DNA from: Flavobacterium resistens
Lineage (GTDB): Bacteria; Bacteroidota; Bacteroidia; Flavobacteriales; Flavobacteriaceae
Reading direction: 5' to 3'
DNA length: 64,000 nucleotides
NCBI RefSeq assembly: GCF_900182645.1
Contig: NZ_FXTA01000001.1
Location: 682,001 to 746,000, forward strand
Part shown: positions 8,731 through 20,259 of the stretch, in pieces
Layout of the letters: every line of letters begins with the position of its first letter
Position numbering within the stretch: the first letter of the stretch is position 1
Translations under genes and position numbers: made by a program
The notes under the pieces: generated by a model
What the model was told of the DNA's origin: nothing
The model's input: only the letters and a program-made list of their open reading frames with translations
Databases searched by the model: none

Positions 8731-9942
8731 TTATTTCGTAAAATGCAAAATCACTTTGTTTAAAATATCAACAGCAACAGACTCCTTTGATTTTAATTCC
8801 ATTGGCTCAATTTTAAAATCTTTATCAATAAAAGTAACTTTATTGGTTTCTTTTTTAAAACCTGCGCCTTCATCCTGTAAGGAATTAAGAACTATCAAAT
8901 CTAAGTTTTTTTTCTGAATTTTCAGCTTGGCATTTTCAATTTCATTTTGAGTTTCCAAAGCAAATCCAATTAAAAACTGCTCTTTTTTTATTGCTCCTAA
9001 TGAAGCTAAAATGTCTTTTGTTTTCTCAAGTTCTATTGAAAATTCTTCCGCAGCTTTTTTAATTTTCTGCGTAGCCACTACTTTTGGCTTATAATCTGCC
9101 ACAGCTGCTGCCGCAATAGCAACATCTACATCATTATAATGCAAATGGCATGCATCATACATTTCCTGCGCTGAGACAACATTTATTACTTTAACTGAAC
9201 TGCTTTTTGCTTTAAAATGAGTTGGACCAGCAACTAAAATTACTTGCGCACCTAATTTTGCAGCTTCATACGCGATATCAAAACCCATCTTTCCAGATGA
9301 ATGATTTCCTATAAAACGTACGGGGTCTATCGCTTCGTATGTCGGGCCAGCAGTAATTAGTATTTTTTTTCCTACTAACGGAAGTTTACTTTGCAAATCA
9401 GCTTCAAGAAAAGCCACAATATTCTCAGGTTCAGCCATTCGGCCTTCTCCAGACAAACCACTTGCCAACTCACCACTTTCAGCAGGAATCATAATATTGC
9501 CAAATTGTTTTAAAGCAGTAAAGCTAGATAAAGTTGAAGGATGTTTATACATATCCAAATCCATTGCGGGTGCAAAATAGACAGGACATTTAGCCGATAA
9601 ATAAGTAGCAATTAATAAATTATCACAATTTCCTGTTGCCATTTTCGACAACGTATTGGCAGTTGCCGGAGCAATTAACATGAAATCAGCCCAAAGTGCT
9701 AAATCAACATGATTGTTCCAGACAGCGTCTTGATCATCTTCATTAAAGAAACTGGAATGTACAGGATTTTTTGATAACGTAGATAACGTTAATGGAGTTA
9801 CAAAATCCTTAGAAGCAGGTGTCATTATCACTTGGACATGTGCACCTGCTTTTATAAAAAGTCGTACTAATGAGGCTGTTTTATAGGCTGCAATTCCACC
9901 AGAAACTCCTAGTAAAATTTTTTTCCCGTTTAAAACTGACAT
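8731..9942 (-). CDS. coaBC: Bifunctional phosphopantothenoylcysteine decarboxylase/synthetase
   Basis: A 403-residue two-domain enzyme of coenzyme A synthesis: the C-terminal half couples cysteine to 4'-phosphopantothenate and the N-terminal half decarboxylates the product. The flavoprotein half (1-about 185) has GVSGGIAAYK, the His in NHVDLALWAD, APATANTLSKMA and PAMDLDM. The CoaB half shows GPTYEAIDPVRFIGNHSSGKMG and AAAVADYKP. Length is normal. It follows rpoZ with a 10-base gap, in an operon with bamD and rpoZ. Confidence 0.95.
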   Translation of the reverse strand: MSVLNGKKILLGVSGGIAAYKTASLVRLFIKAGAHVQVIMTPASKDFVTPLTLSTLSKNPVHSSFFNEDDQDAVWNNHVDLALWADFMLIAPATANTLSKMATGNCDNLLIATYLSAKCPVYFAPAMDLDMYKHPSTLSSFTALKQFGNIMIPAESGELASGLSGEGRMAEPENIVAFLEADLQSKLPLVGKKILITAGPTYEAIDPVRFIGNHSSGKMGFDIAYEAAKLGAQVILVAGPTHFKAKSSSVKVINVVSAQEMYDACHLHYNDVDVAIAAAAVADYKPKVVATQKIKKAAEEFSIELEKTKDILASLGAIKKEQFLIGFALETQNEIENAKLKIQKKNLDLIVLNSLQDEGAGFKKETNKVTFIDKDFKIEPMELKSKESVAVDILNKVILHFTK

Positions 9943-9952
9943 TTATACTATA

Positions 9953-10270
9953 TTATTTGTTTGAACCTCTGTGGTAAGTTTTACCGTCTAACCATTCTTG
10001 AACAGCTAAAGCGTGTGGTTTTGGTAATTTTTCGTAAAATTTAGAAACTTCAATTTGCTCTTTATTTTCAAAAACTTCTTCAAGACTGTCATTGTAAGTC
10101 GCAAACTCTTCTAATTTCTCAGTTAATTCTTTTTTAATTTCAGAATTAATTTGATTTGCTCTTTTAGCCATAATGGTAATTGCTTCATACACATTTCCTG
10201 TTGGCTCTTCAATAACTGTTTTATTGTAAGTTATTGTGTTTACAGGAGCATTCGTCTTTTTTAAATCCAT
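9953..10270 (-). CDS. rpoZ: RNA polymerase omega subunit (Bacteroidota type)
   Basis: A 105-residue protein with the omega/Rpb6 core NVYEAITIMAKRANQIN at about 26-42, followed by helices rich in Lys/Glu. It supports assembly and stability of RNA polymerase by clamping the beta' C-terminus. It lies 8 bases after bamD and 10 bases before coaBC; rpoZ next to coaBC is a widespread arrangement that supports the call. Confidence 0.85.
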   Translation of the reverse strand: MDLKKTNAPVNTITYNKTVIEEPTGNVYEAITIMAKRANQINSEIKKELTEKLEEFATYNDSLEEVFENKEQIEVSKFYEKLPKPHALAVQEWLDGKTYHRGSNK

Positions 10271-10278
10271 GACTTTAT

Positions 10279-11073
10279 TTATTTAGTATATTTTTGTAAA
10301 TCTGTTTCAACTCGGGCATACATTTCGTCTGCCTGTTCTTTATATTTTGTATCGCTTTTAAACTTAATCAAGTTATTGTAAGCCACTTTTGCAACATTTA
10401 AGCGTTCTTCCATTTTTTGTGGAATACTGTTTATAGCCAATTTATAAGCTGAATCATACTTATAAAACAGTGCGTCTTCTTTCAATGGAGTTCCAGGAAA
10501 ATCAGCAATAAAATTATCAAATGCAACTAGGGCTGACTTATAATCTGAAATTGTATTATATCCTTTAGCATTTTCATATGCTTTTTTCTCCAATTTACCA
10601 TTTAAAACTTTTACAGACTCATTTGCCTGAGCTATATACTCAGAATTTGGATAATTATCAATAAAAGCCTGTAATTTCTCTAAAGCTTTTACTGTATCTG
10701 CCTGATCTAAACTGTAAACAGGAGCTAATTTTGAATAACTATACGCACCTAAAAACGCTGCTTCCTGTACTTTTTCACTACGAGGATAACCTGAAACGAA
10801 ACTTTCAAATTGATAACCAGCTAAATAATACTGATGAGTCTTATAATAAGATTGTGAAAACATATAAAAAAGCTTTTCAGCCTGTGGCTTACCTCTATAT
10901 GAAGGCGCTAATTGCTCAAAAAGACGAATTGCTTTTGAATATTTCCCTGCATCATACATTTTTGTTGCCATTTCAAATTTTGCTGCAACATCTTCATTTT
11001 TTAATACCTTTTGGTAATCACTACAAGAACAAAAAAGGGCAACAACAATTAATAATGATACTATTTTTTTCAT
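10279..11073 (-). CDS. bamD: Outer membrane assembly lipoprotein BamD
   Basis: A 264-residue lipoprotein with a lipobox near residue 16 (VALFCSCSDYQ; the modified Cys is one of the two). The rest forms about five TPR-like helical hairpins (30-255), including AGKYSKAIRLFEQL and FESFVSGYPRSEKVQEAA. BamD binds BamA in the periplasm and helps outer membrane beta-barrel insertion. First gene of the operon, under the promoter at 11139-11169. Confidence 0.9.
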   Translation of the reverse strand: MKKIVSLLIVVALFCSCSDYQKVLKNEDVAAKFEMATKMYDAGKYSKAIRLFEQLAPSYRGKPQAEKLFYMFSQSYYKTHQYYLAGYQFESFVSGYPRSEKVQEAAFLGAYSYSKLAPVYSLDQADTVKALEKLQAFIDNYPNSEYIAQANESVKVLNGKLEKKAYENAKGYNTISDYKSALVAFDNFIADFPGTPLKEDALFYKYDSAYKLAINSIPQKMEERLNVAKVAYNNLIKFKSDTKYKEQADEMYARVETDLQKYTK

Positions 11074-11121
11074 TTTCTTACTTTTATTATGATTTCTCAG
11101 ACAATTGCCAAAGCTAAATCA

Positions 11122-11169
11122 CACCGAAGTTTCGGTGGCAAATTTAGTCATTAATTTAGCGACTGCAAA
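11122..11169 (-). promoter_or_regulatory. Promoter of the bamD-rpoZ-coaBC operon, with a hairpin at the transcript start
   Basis: On the minus strand TTTTG (11166-11170) is followed 19 bases later by TAAATTTG (11139-11146), an exact consensus match. Directly downstream is the perfect palindrome CACCGAA-AC-TTCGGTG (about 11122-11137), so the predicted transcript start near 11133 falls inside or at the edge of this hairpin. The ATG is at 11073. Confidence 0.7.
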
Positions 11170-11208
11170 ATAATTTTTTAGTATCTTAAAATACTAACAC
11201 TTTAACAA

Positions 11209-12090
11209 TTATTTAATGCTGTTTTTTACAAAATCATTTAATCTTGCTGCTAAAGAATCATCAACAGAAACTAAAGGCAAACGCACTGTATTGTCAGCAA
11301 TTCCAAGGGCTTGAAAAACTTGCTTGATTCCGGCAGGATTTCCTTGCTCGAAAATCATATCGATACAATCTGATAAAAAATATTGTGTTTTGAATGCCTC
11401 ATTTACTTTTCTGTTCAGTCCTAAACGGATCATTTCAGAAAATTCTTTAGGATATCCTTGTCCAATTACTGAAATTACACCTGCCCCACCTGCTAAAACA
11501 ATCGGCAACGCAATCATATCATCTCCAGAAATTACCAAGAAATCTTTTGGTGCATTTTTAATCAATTGTAAAGCCTGCGCCATATCTCCGGCAGCTTCTT
11601 TTATAGCGACCACATTGCTGAAATCATTTGCCAGGCGAATTACTGTTGACGGAAGCATATTACTAGAAGTTCTTCCCGGTACGTTATATAAAATTACTGG
11701 AATTGGAGAAGCCTCAGCAATTGCTTTAAAATGCTGATAAATTCCTTCCTGAGTCGGTTTATTATAATAAGGAGAAACAGAAAGAATAGCTTCAAACGCT
11801 GAAAAATCACCTGTTTTCAATTCTTCAACAATTTGCATTGTATTATTTCCTCCTACTCCAAGAACTAGAGGCAATCTTCCCTTATTTACATCGATTACTG
11901 TATTGATAACCAACTCTTTTTCGGCTTGAGTCAAGGTCGCATTTTCTGCTGTTGTTCCCATAACTACAAGATATTCAACTCCTCCGTCAATCGAAAAATT
12001 AACGATACGCTGCAAAGCTTCGACATCAACTGAAAAGTCTTTTTTAAATGGAGTTACAAGCGCAACACCAGTTCCTATTAATGATTGCAT
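11209..12090 (-). CDS. dapA: 4-hydroxy-tetrahydrodipicolinate synthase
   Basis: A 293-residue TIM-barrel aldolase that condenses pyruvate with aspartate semialdehyde, the first committed step to diaminopimelate and lysine. The Schiff-base Lys164 (AIKEAAGDM), Tyr135 (YNVPGR) with Arg140, and the GTTAEN pyruvate loop (45-50) are all present. Length is normal. It follows the DUF6913-like gene by 15 bases. An AT-only hairpin near 11175-11205 follows its stop but lacks a clear U-tail. Confidence 0.95.
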   Translation of the reverse strand: MQSLIGTGVALVTPFKKDFSVDVEALQRIVNFSIDGGVEYLVVMGTTAENATLTQAEKELVINTVIDVNKGRLPLVLGVGGNNTMQIVEELKTGDFSAFEAILSVSPYYNKPTQEGIYQHFKAIAEASPIPVILYNVPGRTSSNMLPSTVIRLANDFSNVVAIKEAAGDMAQALQLIKNAPKDFLVISGDDMIALPIVLAGGAGVISVIGQGYPKEFSEMIRLGLNRKVNEAFKTQYFLSDCIDMIFEQGNPAGIKQVFQALGIADNTVRLPLVSVDDSLAARLNDFVKNSIK

Positions 12091-12105
12091 ATTTTAATTT
12101 ATATT

Positions 12106-12618
12106 TTATTTTAAACTTTTTAAATACCTAAATAATTCGGAAACAAATACTTTATAATTCTCCATTTCCGTCTCTATCATCCATCGGTTTAATTTTTTAT
12201 CCACCGCTGAAAATCCAATTTTGAATTTTGCTTTTGACTTACTGGTAACCATCATCAAAATCGGCTTCTCGATTTCATAATAACTAATCAAAAGATCAAA
12301 TTCTGTTTCGATAAATTCATTCAAAAAACTTTCTGTAATTTCTCCCCTCCAATTAATCTGTTTTTTACTAAAAGTTGGTCTCGAGTACGTTTTTTTCTTC
12401 TTCAATTTATCTCTATACGCTACAATTTTTATGTTTTCAGAAGCAATTCCGCAAAGAGAAAGTTCATTGAACAACTCTTTTGAATGACGAAACTTACTTT
12501 CATCTATCAATAAACCAATTGTTTGTATGTCGCTTGTAAAAACTTCGTTTTTGACAATATTCAGATTATTTTTTAATGATTTTTTTACAAATAATTCCTT
12601 TATATAATTTAAAAACAT
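12106..12618 (-). CDS. DUF6913-like conserved protein of unknown function
   Basis: A 170-residue soluble basic protein without a signal peptide. The middle reads as an alternating alpha/beta fold (IQTIGLLIDESKF, then IKIVAYRDK, then FDLLISYYEIEKPILMMVTSKSKAKFKIGF). I recall proteins of this kind next to dapA in Flavobacteria, listed as DUF6913; the number is from memory. It is the first gene of a pair with dapA. A TAATTTTG element at 12637-12644 is a possible -7 box in the 47-base gap to the divergent nucleotidase gene. Confidence 0.65.
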   Translation of the reverse strand: MFLNYIKELFVKKSLKNNLNIVKNEVFTSDIQTIGLLIDESKFRHSKELFNELSLCGIASENIKIVAYRDKLKKKKTYSRPTFSKKQINWRGEITESFLNEFIETEFDLLISYYEIEKPILMMVTSKSKAKFKIGFSAVDKKLNRWMIETEMENYKVFVSELFRYLKSLK

Positions 12619-12665
12619 AGTATTTTTACCAGATTACAAAATTAATTATTTAAGTCGCATTTAAG

Positions 12666-13445
12666 ATGGTAAAACTAAAAAAGTATAACGGATTTTTAAA
12701 ACTTTTTGTTATATTCTTAACACTATTTTTTATTTTTTCATGTAGCCCAAAAAACTACAGTTTAACTAAGATCGAAGGAAAACAGCTTCCTATAACAGAA
12801 AAAGGGGCTCAAACTCCTGAAATTGAAAACTTTATCAAACCTTATCGCGATCATATCAATAAGGATTTAGACAGTGTTTTAGCTTATTGTCCTGAGACTC
12901 TGGATAAAAGTAACGGAAAATGGCAAACAGCAATTGGATCCTTAATGGCAGACGTTTGCGTACAAAGAGGAAATTTGGTTTTTAAGCCACGTGAAAATAA
13001 AACAATTGATCTTTGTTTATTAAACCATGGCGGAATTCGTGCTATTTTACCAAAAGGAAATGTGACCACAAGAACTGCTTTTGAAATTATGCCTTTTGAA
13101 AATAATTTGGTTGTTCTAGGTTTAAAAGGAGAACAAGTTCAAGAAATAGCTACTTATATTATTAAGGAGAAAAAAGCACAGCCGTTGTCTGGAATGACGT
13201 TTACAATTGCAAAAGACAAAACAGCTAAAAATATTATGGTACAGGGAAAACCTCTTGATCTAAATAAAATTTATTATGTTGCTACTAACGATTACCTTGC
13301 TAATAGAGGTGATAATATGAACTTCTTTGGCAAAAGTGTTGAGAAATATGATTTAAACTACAAACTTAGAAATGTTTTAATCGATTATTTCAAAGAAGTT
13401 GACACAATTCCGGTTCCAAAAGACATCAGAATTACAGAAGAATAA
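12666..13445 (+). CDS. 5'-nucleotidase C-terminal (substrate-binding) domain lipoprotein
   Basis: A 259-residue protein with a lipoprotein signal (FFIFSCSP, Cys at about 27). It contains only the C-terminal domain of UshA-type nucleotidases: NHGGIRAILPKG (the NxGGIR motif), MPFENNLVV, and YYVATNDYLANRGDNMNFF, where an aromatic residue stacks on the base. The metal-binding catalytic domain is absent here and is encoded by the next gene, 52 bases downstream. Together they should hydrolyse nucleotides or related phosphate esters outside the cytoplasm. The domain order is reversed relative to the usual single-chain enzyme. Confidence 0.9.
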   Translation: MVKLKKYNGFLKLFVIFLTLFFIFSCSPKNYSLTKIEGKQLPITEKGAQTPEIENFIKPYRDHINKDLDSVLAYCPETLDKSNGKWQTAIGSLMADVCVQRGNLVFKPRENKTIDLCLLNHGGIRAILPKGNVTTRTAFEIMPFENNLVVLGLKGEQVQEIATYIIKEKKAQPLSGMTFTIAKDKTAKNIMVQGKPLDLNKIYYVATNDYLANRGDNMNFFGKSVEKYDLNYKLRNVLIDYFKEVDTIPVPKDIRITEE

Positions 13446-13497
13446 GCATCCAAGAAAAAATAAAATTATACTAGAGTTTACGCAAAAAATATATCCA

Positions 13498-14394
13498 ATG
13501 AAAAGAAGAGAATTTATTGAAAAAACTGCTGCAAGTACAGCCTTATTAAGTTTAGGTTTGTCATTAAGCAGTTTTGAAACTAACGATATAAAACACCTGA
13601 CTATTTTGCATACGAATGACGTTCATAGTCATATAGATCCTTTTCCTGCTGATGATCCTCGTAATGCAAATAAAGGAGGTGTATCTCGACGTGCAGCTCT
13701 TATAGAGACCATTCGTCAGGAAAATCCAAATGTGCTTTTATTGGATGCCGGAGATATTTTTCAAGGAACTCCTTATTTTAACTATTATGGAGGTGAATTG
13801 GAATTTAAATTGATGAGCATGATGAAATATGATGCTTCAACTATTGGAAATCATGATTTTGACAATGGTTTGGATGGTTTATATGCTCAAATGCCACATG
13901 CTAAATTTGAATTTATCAATTCTAATTATGACTTTAAAAATACGGTCATGAATGGACTTGTGAAGCCTTATAAAATTTTCAATAAAAACGGAATTAAAGT
14001 TGGCGTTTTTGGTCTAGGAATTGAACTTGACGGTTTGGTTGACAAACAGATGTACAAAGAAACTGTATATAATGATCCTGTAGAAATTGCTCAGGACATG
14101 ACGCAATTATTGAAGAAAGAAGAAAAATGTGATTTGGTTATCTGCTTGTCGCATCTTGGCTATAATTACAAAGATGATGAAAAGAAAATTTGTGATTTAA
14201 AATTAGCTGAATTAACTCAGGATATTGATTTGATTATTGGAGGCCACACGCATACTTTTCTTGATAAACCAACTATTGTAAAAAATAAAGCTGGTGAGAA
14301 AGTTTTAGTTAATCAGGTAGGTTGCTATGGAATAAACTTAGGCCGAATTGATTTTTATTTTGATAAAAACAAAAATCACACGAACCAAGGAAAA

Positions 14395-14409
<15 letters not shown>
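13498..14409 (+). CDS. 5'-nucleotidase catalytic (metallophosphatase) domain, Tat-like signal
   Basis: A 303-residue dimetal phosphoesterase. The start is the ATG at 13498, which begins a twin-arginine-like signal MKRREFIEKTAASTALLSLG; an upstream in-frame codon would only add a poorly supported extension. Catalytic motifs are complete: TNDVHSH, DAGDIFQG, GNHDFDNG, ICLSHLG and GGHTHTFL. The C-terminal nucleotide-binding domain is missing and is supplied by the preceding gene. The last 15 bases overlap the convergent membrane gene at 14395-15090. Confidence 0.92.
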
Positions 14410-17089
<2,680 letters not shown>

Positions 17090-17186
17090 TTAAAATGATG
17101 CCAATTAATTTAGAAATACTGAAACATCAAAATTAGATAATTATTTTCGTTGAAAAACATCAAAAAATAAAAGTTTTAAAAAATCA

Positions 17187-17220
17187 AAAATCAAGTCACA
17201 AAAAAATGCGACTTGATTTT
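17187..17220 (-). terminator. Terminator of the T9SS giant-protein cassette
   Basis: Perfect 11-bp stem AAAATCAAGTC (17187-17197) with GACTTGATTTT (17210-17220). Minus-strand RNA continues into a U-rich tail from the A-run at 17179-17190. It lies about 110 bases past the OmpA-family stop and before ligA. Confidence 0.8.
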
Positions 17221-17330
17221 CTTCTTGTCCACTATTCTTAAAAAAGAATTAAACAAAACCAACTTCCAAATGGTTTCTTCGTTTTATATTTTTGCACTGA
17301 TAATCAAATAATTAGCATGCAAATATAAAA

Positions 17331-19268
17331 CTATTTTTGGATAATGATAAAGTCAGAACGTCTATTTAACAAATGCTCTTCTTCGGTACATTTTACACCA
17401 TTTTTGCATTTATTAATTAACCTACTTTCTCCGTAACCTTTTGCGCTTTCAATTCGAGAAGCATCAATTCCTTGAGAAACAATATAATCACGAGTTGATT
17501 TGGCTCTATTATCTGAAAGCTTTAAGTTATACGAATCTTTTCCGCGTGAATCTGTATGAGATTCAATCTTGATTTTGATGTTTGGAAATTTTTGCATGAT
17601 GAAAACTACTTTTGTCAATTCTTCAACTGCCAATGGCGTAATATCATGTTTGTCATAATCAAAGTAAATAGGTTTTACATCGACTTTTTCAACTCCTTTG
17701 CTTTTCACTACCAAATCGTCATAATTACTCAATTCAAAATTAACGTCTTTAATTTCACCTCCATTTTCCTTAGTAGTTTCAACGGTTTTTTCATCGCTTG
17801 CATAGTTTGGTTTTGCGGCAATCATTTTTACTGTTTTTCCGCATGGCACTTCGATGGCGTATTTACCTTCAAAATTTGTTTTAGTTTCCCCAAGAATTTC
17901 GGTATATGAATTATATGCCATGATTGAAACATCTGTAAGCGGCAATCTAGTCTTTTTATCTATTGCCATACCCGAAATACTCTGGTTGCAAACTGGTTTT
18001 CCTTTGACAAATGAGTAAATATCATCATCGCCTTTACCTCCTGCTCTGTTTGATGAAACATAACCATAAGTTTCAGCGCTGTCAATTATAAAAGTAAAAT
18101 CATCTTTATTGCTATTAATTGGAGCACCTAAATTTACTGGATCCGAGAAAGTGCCGTCAGGTAAAAGTTTGCTTTCGTAAACATCCAAATCTCCTAAGCC
18201 ATAATGCCCATCAGAAGAAAAATAAAGTTTTCCGTTTCGGAAATATGGAAAAACCTCATTTCCAAGCGTGTTGATTTTTGGTCCAAGATTTACTGGAGAA
18301 CTCATTGTTCCATCATCAGCAATTTTTACATAATACAAATCGGTTTCACCAATTCCACCGGTCATATCAGAAGCAAAGAAAAGCCATTTTCCGTCTTCGC
18401 TTAAAGATGGATGCCCTACTGAATAATCGTCATTGTCAAAGAAAAGTTTTTCCGGATTTTCTAATTTATTGTTGACAATACTTCCTTTAACAATCTGAAA
18501 ATTATTGGTTTTGCTTTCGTCAATAACTAATTTATTCTTTTTGACAATGTTTGTCGAATAATAAATTGTTTTTCCGCTCGCATCGAAAGACGCTGTTGCT
18601 TCGTGATACTTTGTCATTACATTTGGAAGAAATAATGTTTCGTTGAACAAACTTCCGTCAGCTGGATTTCTTTCTGATAAATAAAGATTCAAGAAAGGCT
18701 GATTGTTCCATGTATAAAGTTTTTCACTAAATTTTGTTGTATCTCTAGCAGACGTAAACACGATTCTGTCTTGAAAAAAAGTAGCACCAAAATCAGATTT
18801 ACTTGTATTAATGTCAAGATTTTTGATTGTGTAAAGTGGTTTCGCTTTAGACAAACTATCAAGCAGTTTTTTCTGGGCAAGATAACGGTTCACCTCTTTT
18901 TGATCGCCTTTTTTAGTCAAATACTCTTTTGTCATTTTATCAGCATCATCATAATCCATTACACCTTTCAGCGACTGAATATAGCGCAGGTAGTAAATAT
19001 CGGTTAAATTATTGCCTTGCGCTTCGTACAATTTTTTGTACCATTTTAATGCATTTCTTTCATCTGAAATAAAATAATACGAGTCGGCTGCGTTTTTTAA
19101 CGTTTGTGCTGAAGGATTTTTGCTGTTTTGCAAAATTTCTTCGTAAGCCTTTGATGCATCTGCATAAGCAAAATTTCTAAACAAAGCATCGGCTTTCTTT
19201 AAATTAGTCTTTTGAGCAAAACTAAATGTAATGCTCAAGACTAAACTTAGGATATATAGTTTTTTCAT
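17331..19268 (-). CDS. OmpA-family protein with TPR and PD40 repeats (PorE/SprE-like architecture)
   Basis: A 645-residue envelope protein. A signal peptide (cleavage near FSFAQ) is followed by TPR-like helices (about 20-130), a WD40/PD40-like beta-propeller (about 150-425, repeated GHPSLSEDGKWLFFASDM-type blades), a carboxypeptidase-regulatory-like beta-sandwich (about 430-520) and a peptidoglycan-binding OmpA domain (about 540-645, YFDYDKHDITPLA and SHTDSRG...NLKLSDNRAKS). Such proteins tether T9SS surface modules to peptidoglycan. It is the last gene of the cassette, 11 bases after the SprF-like gene. Confidence 0.9.
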   Translation of the reverse strand: MKKLYILSLVLSITFSFAQKTNLKKADALFRNFAYADASKAYEEILQNSKNPSAQTLKNAADSYYFISDERNALKWYKKLYEAQGNNLTDIYYLRYIQSLKGVMDYDDADKMTKEYLTKKGDQKEVNRYLAQKKLLDSLSKAKPLYTIKNLDINTSKSDFGATFFQDRIVFTSARDTTKFSEKLYTWNNQPFLNLYLSERNPADGSLFNETLFLPNVMTKYHEATASFDASGKTIYYSTNIVKKNKLVIDESKTNNFQIVKGSIVNNKLENPEKLFFDNDDYSVGHPSLSEDGKWLFFASDMTGGIGETDLYYVKIADDGTMSSPVNLGPKINTLGNEVFPYFRNGKLYFSSDGHYGLGDLDVYESKLLPDGTFSDPVNLGAPINSNKDDFTFIIDSAETYGYVSSNRAGGKGDDDIYSFVKGKPVCNQSISGMAIDKKTRLPLTDVSIMAYNSYTEILGETKTNFEGKYAIEVPCGKTVKMIAAKPNYASDEKTVETTKENGGEIKDVNFELSNYDDLVVKSKGVEKVDVKPIYFDYDKHDITPLAVEELTKVVFIMQKFPNIKIKIESHTDSRGKDSYNLKLSDNRAKSTRDYIVSQGIDASRIESAKGYGESRLINKCKNGVKCTEEEHLLNRRSDFIIIQK

Positions 19269-19279
19269 AGGTTTTAGAT

Positions 19280-20212
19280 TTAGAAGAATCGAGGAGATTT
19301 GATTTTACTTTCGCCTTTATTAAACTGATAACGCAGAATAATTTCGTGCGATCCGTCGTTGTATTTATTCAGATCACTAACGGTGTAATCGAAAGCGTAT
19401 CCAACATAAAAACTTTTAGAAATCTGAAAACCTGCCAAGATGCTCACAGAATCATCTGTTCTGTATGAACCTCCTATCACGAATTTTTCAGCAATCATAA
19501 AATTCGCCGATATATCAGCAGTAAGTGGAGCCCCACTTACTGCTTTCACTAAAAATGCAGGTTTGAATTTTAAATTTGGATTCAAATCAAAAACGTAACC
19601 TCCCATGAAATAATAATGCAAACGATCATAGTCAATAGACTCCTGAACATCATCGTAATAACTATTTTCGATGAAGCTAGGAACTGAAGCACCTACATAC
19701 CATTTATCAGTATAGTAATAGATTCCTGCTCCAACGGCTAATTTTGCCTGATTGTCGATATTTTGGTTTAGCAAAACATCATTTGGATCGTAATATCTCC
19801 CTTTTGACCAATCTACATTCAGCATTCTCATACCTGCTTTCAAACCGAAGGCTAATCTTTTTTCATATCCTAGCGGAATTGAATAAGAAAAGTTTCCGTC
19901 AAGATAAAGTTCGCTTGATGGACCAATTTTGTCATTAACAACGCTAAGTCCTAAACCAACTTTTTCATTTCGAAGCGGTGCGTGAATAGAAAAAGACTGA
20001 GTTTCTGGTGCTCCAGAAATTCCAACCCATTGAGAACGGTGCAAAAGTGTCGCTTCTAATGTTCCGGTAGACCCAGCATATGCTGGATTTACCGCCATTG
20101 TGTTGTACATATACTGCGTGTACTCCGGATCTTGCTGCGCACTGGCACAGACTGTGATAAAAGAGCATATTAAAATAAAATATGCTTCTAATGATTTTAT
20201 ATATAGTTTCAT
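19280..20212 (-). CDS. PorP/SprF-family type IX secretion outer membrane protein
   Basis: A 310-residue outer membrane beta-barrel. After a signal peptide (CASAQQDPEYTQYMYN) comes the family's opening, with MYNTMAVNPAYAGS, and then alternating amphipathic strands with LLHRSQWVG and GLSVVNDKIGP, ending in an aromatic C-terminal strand region. In F. johnsoniae, SprF is needed to export the SprB adhesin encoded just upstream; family members sit beside large proteins with type B C-terminal domains. Here it lies 47 bases after the giant gene, so it is the probable dedicated partner for its secretion or surface attachment. Confidence 0.92.
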   Translation of the reverse strand: MKLYIKSLEAYFILICSFITVCASAQQDPEYTQYMYNTMAVNPAYAGSTGTLEATLLHRSQWVGISGAPETQSFSIHAPLRNEKVGLGLSVVNDKIGPSSELYLDGNFSYSIPLGYEKRLAFGLKAGMRMLNVDWSKGRYYDPNDVLLNQNIDNQAKLAVGAGIYYYTDKWYVGASVPSFIENSYYDDVQESIDYDRLHYYFMGGYVFDLNPNLKFKPAFLVKAVSGAPLTADISANFMIAEKFVIGGSYRTDDSVSILAGFQISKSFYVGYAFDYTVSDLNKYNDGSHEIILRYQFNKGESKIKSPRFF

Positions 20213-20259
20213 AACGATACTTATTTAGTTTAATTAATTAGATGATTAACATTGTCTGC

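Noticed and set aside
10731..11117. 128-codon plus-strand frame opposite bamD
   Set aside because: Antisense shadow of a clear bamD gene; no signal or family features.
11175..11205. Hairpin after dapA as a terminator
   Set aside because: Only A-T pairs around TAGTAT and no U-run on the minus strand; too weak to list as a feature.
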